From JAXMAF01 sp046350555 (lineage in GTDB: Bacteria > Planctomycetota > Phycisphaerae > Phycisphaerales > SM1A02), in contig JAXMAF010000020.1 of assembly GCA_046350555.1 (NCBI GenBank), forward strand, positions 27,763 to 91,762: 64,000 nt of DNA, in the 5' to 3' direction. A model generated the notes under the pieces. It made no database searches. It saw only the letters and a list, made by a program, of their open reading frames with translations, and was not told the origin of the DNA. Positions within the stretch are counted from its first letter, which is position 1. Every line of letters starts with the position of its first letter. Positions 59,358-64,000 of this stretch are shown here, piece by piece. The translations under genes and the position numbers were made by a program.

Positions 59358-60035
59358 ATGTGCACCGTGATCGCGTCCATCCTTCCGCACCGCGACGATC
59401 CGAACGTCCGTCGCATCCGCGTCGGACGGCGCGTTGTCGCGGAGCTGGCCGCGCACGAGATCGAGTCGCTCCGCCTCGCGCCCGGACGCGAGTGGACGCC
59501 CGCGCTGGCGGCGCGCGTCGCCCGCGTGCAGGCGCTCGCCCAGGCGCGGCGCGACGCGCTTCGCATGCTCGCCCGCGCAGGGGCGTCGTCGTCGCGCCTT
59601 CGCGAGCGGCTGATCCGCAAGGGCCACGATGCGGCCATCGCGGCGGCGGCCGTGGACGGGCTGGCCCGCGACGGGTGGGTCGACGACCGCGCGTTCGCGG
59701 GCTCGCTGGCGACGTCGTTGCAGCGCACGGGTCGCTTGCCGAAGGACGCGCTCGCGGCGCGCCTGGCGCGCCGCGGCGTGGACGCCAAGCTCGCCGCGGA
59801 GGTGGCGCGCACGGCGGGTCTCGCCGACGGAGCGGACGCGCACGCCGCGTGCATGGAGGCCGCGACGCGCCTGCTGGGAACCGCGCAGGCGCGCAACGTC
59901 GACCGCGCAACCCGGGCCCGTCGACTCGCGGCGGCGCTCGCCCGCAAGGGGTTCGATGCGGATAGCATCTCGTCCACGCTCGATCGATTGCGGCTTTCCT
60001 CCGCCGTCGAAGACGACGCTCCGCTCGACGAGTGA
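59358..60035 (+). CDS. recX: Regulatory protein RecX
   Basis: 225 residues from ATG 59358. 'ALRMLARAGASSSRLRERLI', 'AAVDGLARDGWVDDRAFAGS', 'LPKDALAARLARRGVD' and 'LAAALARKGFDADSISSTLD' are the three-helix repeats of RecX. RecX binds RecA filaments and limits recombinase activity. recA is not in the window; an N-terminal ~60-residue β-rich part is as in longer RecX members. Confidence 0.88.
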   Translation: MCTVIASILPHRDDPNVRRIRVGRRVVAELAAHEIESLRLAPGREWTPALAARVARVQALAQARRDALRMLARAGASSSRLRERLIRKGHDAAIAAAAVDGLARDGWVDDRAFAGSLATSLQRTGRLPKDALAARLARRGVDAKLAAEVARTAGLADGADAHAACMEAATRLLGTAQARNVDRATRARRLAAALARKGFDADSISSTLDRLRLSSAVEDDAPLDE

Positions 60036-60056
60036 CCGATCGCGACCTCACCCAGC

Positions 60057-60713
60057 ATGCGACGTTCCACGCCCCATTCCCGCGGACAGCTTCTCGGCCT
60101 CGCGCACCCGGCGGCCCGGGCGGGCGCGAGGGGCGCGCCGTTCGCCGCCTTGGCGTGCGCCGCGGCGCTGACCGGCGGATGCACGGGGTCCCTCAACACG
60201 AGCAACCAGTTGGTCGATGCCGAGCCCCTTCCCGCGCTCGCGCCGGCGGTGATCGGCCCGCAGATCGACGACGGGCCGAGCTTGAACGGACTCGATCGCC
60301 GCAACTGGCCGATGACCACGATCTCGGTGCCGCGCGGACAGGTCGAGCACCAGCCCATCTACTGGAGCGAGGTCCTGCCCGATCAGACGCTGGCGCGCCA
60401 GCGCGGCGAGCGTCCACACGGCGGCGACGTGCTCGATGGGACGGGCGATCCCGGCGCGCAGGCCGTCGAGGCGAGCGCCAACCTCGCGTGGACGCCGCTG
60501 CTGCTCCCGCTCTCCCCGATCGAGATGATCGTCGAGAACCGCTGGCCGTGGACCACGGTCGTGGATCACCCCACGTACGAGCGCATCCGGCCCGCGTCCG
60601 ATCGTCGCGATCCGTGGATCTGGATCACGCCGCCGGCCCCCGATGCGCCAGCCGTCGGCGTTCCATCGGCCACGGTGCCGCCGGCGCCAGCCGGGACGAA
60701 GCCCTCCGGATGA
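60057..60713 (+). CDS. Putative lipoprotein of unknown function
   Basis: 218 residues. 'FAALACAAALTGGCTGSLN' is a lipoprotein signal with the lipobox 'LTGGC'. The remaining sequence is Pro-rich with no recognised domain. It overlaps the rhodanese gene by four bases (ATGA), so both are translated from one transcript. Confidence 0.7.
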   Translation: MRRSTPHSRGQLLGLAHPAARAGARGAPFAALACAAALTGGCTGSLNTSNQLVDAEPLPALAPAVIGPQIDDGPSLNGLDRRNWPMTTISVPRGQVEHQPIYWSEVLPDQTLARQRGERPHGGDVLDGTGDPGAQAVEASANLAWTPLLLPLSPIEMIVENRWPWTTVVDHPTYERIRPASDRRDPWIWITPPAPDAPAVGVPSATVPPAPAGTKPSG

Positions 60714-61096
60714 GCGCGACCAGCGACGCCTTCGACGCCTCCGGCCTGCCTCGTGGATCGACGCTGGATCCCGGCTGGGAGGTCGGACCGCGCGACGTCG
60801 GTCGACGGCTCGCCGCCGGCGCGGATCTGGTGCTGATCGACGTGCGCACCGCGCAGGAGCTGGCGTTGGCGCGGATCGACGGCGCGCGACACGTGCCGTT
60901 GCAGAACCTCGCGTCGCATCTCTCGGCGCTGCGCGAGCTGGAGGAACGGCCGATCGTCGTCTTCTGCCATCACGGACGACGATCGCTCCAGGCGACCGCC
61001 TTCCTGCGCGAGCAGGGCTTCGGCGACGTGAAGTCGATGGCCGGGGGCATCGACCTCTGGTCGCAGGCGGTCGATCCGCGCGTGGCGCGATATTGA
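60710..61096 (+). CDS. Rhodanese-like sulfurtransferase
   Basis: 128 residues from ATG 60710. The single rhodanese domain has 'LVLIDVRTAQELALARIDGA' (CH2A-like) and the active-site loop 'VFCHHGRRSLQATAFL', where Cys is the persulfide-forming nucleophile, then 'VKSMAGGIDLWSQAVDP'. It may move sulfane sulfur for cofactor or thiosulfate metabolism; no specific partner is adjacent. Confidence 0.93.
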   Translation: MSATSDAFDASGLPRGSTLDPGWEVGPRDVGRRLAAGADLVLIDVRTAQELALARIDGARHVPLQNLASHLSALRELEERPIVVFCHHGRRSLQATAFLREQGFGDVKSMAGGIDLWSQAVDPRVARY

Positions 61097-61230
61097 CGGA
61101 CCGCGCCCACCCGGAGCGCGCAGAGACGCGGGCTCGGCGACCGATCGCCGCGCTCCGGCGACGAGCCCGCTCGCACGCCTCCGATGGGCCGCCGATCGAC
61201 GACGCGACCGTCTGCTACGCTGCGACGCTC

Positions 61231-62130
61231 ATGCTCTCGCTGCGTCTCATCACCGGCCCGCTGCTCATCGTCGGCTGGCTGGTCGTCATGGCCATCGACA
61301 ACTGGCTTGACGGCGTCCGCTGGCCGGCGTGGTCGCAGCCGTTGCTCGCCTGGCGCGGCGGCCCGCCGCGCGGCATCCTGCTCGGGGCCATCCTGCTGCT
61401 GGCGATCGTGCCGCTCGGAGCGCGCGAGCTCGGCCGGATGATCGAGGGCAACGGCATCGCGACGCGACGCTGGCTGCTGGCGATCTCGGCGGCCGCGGCG
61501 CTGGTCGTGCTGGCGCTCTGGCCGGAGGCGCAGCGCGGCGCCGCGCTGGCGATGGTGGTGGTCGCGGCGCTGGTCGCGTCGATGCTCGTCTTCGCGCGCG
61601 GCCGCACGATCGAGGGCGTGCTCGCCGCGAGCGGCGCGATCCTGGTCGGGGTCGCCTACCTGGGCCTCATGCCCGGCTTCATCCTGCTGCTGCGGCAGCA
61701 CGCGTCGGCGTGGCTCATCGTCGGCGTGATCCTCGCGACGAAGGCGTGCGACATCGGCGCGTACTTCACCGGGCGGGCGATCGGGCGGCACAAGCTGATT
61801 CCCTGGCTGAGTCCGGGAAAGACCTGGGAAGGACTCGCGGGGGGCATCGTCGCGGGCGCCGCCGCGGGCGCCGGGCTCGCGGCGCTCGCCGCGGCGGTCG
61901 CCGACGGCGCGCCGGCGACGCCCGCGTACGGCGCGCTGTGCGGCGCACTCTTCGCGGTCGTCGGCCAGCTCGGCGACCTGGGCGAGAGCCTCCTCAAGCG
62001 CGGCGCGGGGCTGAAGGACTCCGGCTCGCTCCTGCCGGGAATGGGCGGCGTGCTGGACGTGCTCGATTCACCCCTGTTGGTCGCGCCCGTCGCATGGTGG
62101 ATGCTGGGCGGCGCCGCTGGCGGCACGTGA
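61231..62130 (+). CDS. cdsA: Phosphatidate cytidylyltransferase (CdsA)
   Basis: 299 residues from ATG 61231, with about eight transmembrane segments. The C-terminal signature is present: 'GDLGESLLKRGAGLKDSGSL' and 'LPGMGGVLDVLDSPLL'. The usual His of 'PGHGG' is Met and the Arg of 'DRxDS' is Val; the catalytic acidic residues (K-D, D-x-x-D) remain. 'LSPGKTWEGLAGG' is the other family motif. It makes CDP-diacylglycerol for phospholipid synthesis in the inner membrane. Confidence 0.9.
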   Translation: MLSLRLITGPLLIVGWLVVMAIDNWLDGVRWPAWSQPLLAWRGGPPRGILLGAILLLAIVPLGARELGRMIEGNGIATRRWLLAISAAAALVVLALWPEAQRGAALAMVVVAALVASMLVFARGRTIEGVLAASGAILVGVAYLGLMPGFILLLRQHASAWLIVGVILATKACDIGAYFTGRAIGRHKLIPWLSPGKTWEGLAGGIVAGAAAGAGLAALAAAVADGAPATPAYGALCGALFAVVGQLGDLGESLLKRGAGLKDSGSLLPGMGGVLDVLDSPLLVAPVAWWMLGGAAGGT

Positions 62131-62164
62131 CGGGCACGTGGACGGCTACACTTGTGCCCACACG

Positions 62165-62917
62165 ATGAGCGTTCTCGACCAACTCGTGAATCTGCACCGC
62201 GTCGACAGCCAGGTCCGCGGCCTCCGCGCCCGGCTCGACACCGCCGACGAACATCTTGCGGCACAGGAGAAGCTTGTCGCGACGCTCGAGCGCCAGCGCC
62301 AGGAGCTCGACACGCAGTGGCGTCACGTGCAGGCGAAGATCGCGAATCTCGAAGGCGAGGCGAAGACGCTCGACGCCCGCATCGAGAAGCTGCGCGAGGC
62401 CGCGACGAACTCCACGGCATCGAAGGTCAGCACCGCGCTGCTCACCGAGGTGAACCACGTCAAGGCGGAGCGGGCGACGATCGACTCGCGGCAGCTCGCC
62501 GAGATGGAACAGGCGGAGAAGATCAAGGCGGAGCTGGCCAGGGTCGCCGCGGCCGTGGCCGACCGGCAGCGCATCCGCGACCTCGCCGTGAAGGAGCGCG
62601 CCGAGCGCGCCGCCGAGGTCGGTGAACGGCTCGCCGAGCTCGAGGTGCAGCGCGAGACCGCCGCCGCGGCGCTCCCCGAGGTCACGCTCAAGCTCTTCAA
62701 CAAGGTCGCGGCGCTCCACGCCGGCGACGCGCTCGCCCAGATCGAGGAAGTCGACCGGCGACATCGCGAGTACGCCTGCGGCGCGTGCAACATGCACCTG
62801 CCCTTCGAGTCGGTGTCGCGCCTCACGGCGCCCGCCGGCGCCGTGGTCCAGTGCGGAAGCTGCCTGCGGATCCTCTACCTCCAGCAGGACACGCGCACGG
62901 CGCTCGCGAAGCGCTAG
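62165..62917 (+). CDS. Coiled-coil protein with C-terminal C4 zinc ribbon
   Basis: 250 residues from ATG 62165. Residues ~5-180 form a long antiparallel coiled coil ('LDTADEHLAAQEKLVATLER'). The end carries two CxxC pairs ('YACGACNMHLPFE' and 'VVQCGSCLRILYLQ'), the C4-type zinc ribbon of CT398/DUF164-like proteins. Relatives are thought to bind RNA polymerase/sigma or flagellar components, but no role is firmly set. It lies between cdsA and tsaD on the same strand. Confidence 0.88.
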   Translation: MSVLDQLVNLHRVDSQVRGLRARLDTADEHLAAQEKLVATLERQRQELDTQWRHVQAKIANLEGEAKTLDARIEKLREAATNSTASKVSTALLTEVNHVKAERATIDSRQLAEMEQAEKIKAELARVAAAVADRQRIRDLAVKERAERAAEVGERLAELEVQRETAAAALPEVTLKLFNKVAALHAGDALAQIEEVDRRHREYACGACNMHLPFESVSRLTAPAGAVVQCGSCLRILYLQQDTRTALAKR

Positions 62918-62977
62918 GTTCGGGAGCGCACGCCAGCTCCGCGCCCGCCGCCCTGTCCCGCCATCGGCCCCACCATC

Positions 62978-64000
62978 TTGCCCACCGTCGTCCTGGGCAT
63001 CGAGACCTCGTGCGACGAAACCGCCGCCGCGGTCGTCGAGGATGGCGTGCGCGTGCGGTCGAACATCATCGCGACGCAGCACGATCTCCACGCCCGCTAC
63101 GCCGGCGTCGTGCCCGAGATCGCCAGCCGCGCCCATCTGGAGCGCATCCTTCCCGTCGTGCGCGAAGCGCTCGCCACGGCCGGCGCGACGCTCGGCGACC
63201 TCGATGCCGTCGCGGTCGGACATCGGCCGGGCCTGATCGGCTCGCTGCTCGTCGGCGTGAGCGCCGCGAAGGCGCTCGCCTGGTCCCTCGGCGTTCCGAT
63301 CGTCGGGGTCGACCACGTGGTGGCGCACCTGCACGCGGCCTTCCTGCGCGACGACGAGGGCGGCGCCGAGGCGGCGCGCCGCGACGCCGCGCCGAACGCG
63401 ACGCGCCGGACCGACGTGGCGACCCCGGCACGCGAGGCGAGCCCGGGAGCGGCGCTGGGGCTGGTCGTCTCCGGTGGCCACACGAACATGTACCTCGTCG
63501 ACGAAGCGGGCCGTGCGGCGCCGCTGGCGCGGACGATCGACGACGCCGTCGGCGAGGCGTACGACAAGGTTGGCACCCTCCTTGGACTTCCCTATCCGGG
63601 CGGACCGCACGTCGACCGGCTCGCGGCTTCCGGCGACGAACGAGCCTTCGACTTCCCGACCGGATTGCCGCGGCGCGACGTCCTCGACTTCTCGTTCAGC
63701 GGACTCAAGACGGCGGTGCTCTACGAAGTGCGCCCGCCATCGCGACGGGGCGGCGACCGGACCGGACTCGCCGCGCCGGGCGCCCAGCCATCCGAGCGGG
63801 CCGGACCGCCGCAACTCACGGAGCGGCGCCGCGCCGACATCGCCGCGTCGTTCCAGCGCGCCGCGATCGGCGCCATCGTGCGCAAGATCGGGCTGGCGCT
63901 CGATCGACATCCGGTCGCGACGCTCCTGGTCGGCGGCGGCGTCAGCGCCAACTCCCGCCTGCGCCGCGAACTCGCCGAGCTGGCCGCGGAACGTGGCGTC
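62978..64000 (+). CDS. tsaD: tRNA N6-adenosine threonylcarbamoyltransferase TsaD (partial)
   Basis: 341 codons are open to the window edge, so the C-terminus is missing. TTG 62978 is chosen as start, directly before 'PTVVLGIETSCDETAAAVVE'. Metal-binding H-x3-H is in 'VDHVVAHLHAAF', followed by 'LVVSGGHTNMYLVDE', 'TIDDAVGEAYDKVGTLLGLP' and 'FSFSGLKTAVLYEV'. It transfers threonylcarbamoyl to A37 of ANN-decoding tRNAs together with TsaB/TsaE. Two Arg/Ala-rich insertions (around residues 125-155 and 250-280) are not typical. Confidence 0.93.
   Translation, partial: MPTVVLGIETSCDETAAAVVEDGVRVRSNIIATQHDLHARYAGVVPEIASRAHLERILPVVREALATAGATLGDLDAVAVGHRPGLIGSLLVGVSAAKALAWSLGVPIVGVDHVVAHLHAAFLRDDEGGAEAARRDAAPNATRRTDVATPAREASPGAALGLVVSGGHTNMYLVDEAGRAAPLARTIDDAVGEAYDKVGTLLGLPYPGGPHVDRLAASGDERAFDFPTGLPRRDVLDFSFSGLKTAVLYEVRPPSRRGGDRTGLAAPGAQPSERAGPPQLTERRRADIAASFQRAAIGAIVRKIGLALDRHPVATLLVGGGVSANSRLRRELAELAAERGV

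Noticed and set aside
1..64000. Prophage or transposon genes
   Set aside because: No integrase, transposase, terminase or capsid-like sequence was recognised on either strand; the repeats lack an encoded transposase here.

Overview
The window looks like a chromosomal segment of a high-GC planctomycete, most likely of the Phycisphaerae lineage. The evidence is the very high GC content; eight exported proteins carrying paired dockerin-like motifs (DLNGDGVVDGADLGxLLGxWG type); a cysteine-rich 'CC..VC..CC..WD..CV' module; ECF sigma factors placed next to very large Ser/Thr kinases with WD40 or TPR regions; and a 'CPRC.YDLRG' zinc-ribbon protein. No rRNA, tRNA, CRISPR array, phage or transposase gene was seen. 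The taxonomic assignment is inference.

Layout. 0-13 kb: three large exported dockerin-tagged proteins, a partial fourth one at the left edge, and a tight three-gene cluster (membrane protein, glutathionylspermidine-synthase-like ATP-grasp enzyme, unknown protein). 13.5-21.5 kb: two tandem ECF-sigma/WD40-kinase cassettes. The second sigma gene survives only as its last ~34 codons behind an interspersed repeat. 21.5-29.4 kb: a BNR-repeat protein coupled to a MoaD/ThiS-like protein, then exported SGNH-like, GH5 cellulase-like and LamG proteins. 29.6-33.7 kb: an intact TIR-phosphofructokinase fusion, an S1/P1 nuclease and NuoC. 33.8-36.6 kb: three successive frameshifted genes (saccharopine-dehydrogenase-like, nuclease-like unknown, ECF sigma), followed by an intact TPR kinase. 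39-51 kb: xylose-isomerase-like protein and xylulokinase, an exported ClpP-like protease, MtfA-type peptidase, Dps, an RRM protein, a glycosyltransferase, a squalene-cyclase-like protein, a DUF1579 protein and MoaB. 51.4-54.4 kb: a dockerin-tagged protein-arginine deiminase with all three recognisable catalytic motifs, a strong terminator and 93-bp tandem hairpin repeats. 54.4-64 kb: a frameshifted TIM-barrel gene, then housekeeping genes (MoaE, Nth, RecX, rhodanese, CdsA, zinc-ribbon protein, TsaD running off the right edge).

The most interesting items are the TIR-PFK fusion (29642-31639), the protein-arginine deiminase (51395-53926), an interspersed ~105-bp imperfect-palindrome repeat present in eight copies (one inserted in frame into a signal peptide, one replacing most of a sigma factor gene), and a conserved ~138-bp leader-like element found upstream of two exported-protein genes. 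Functional statements rest on motif recognition by eye. No database search was run.
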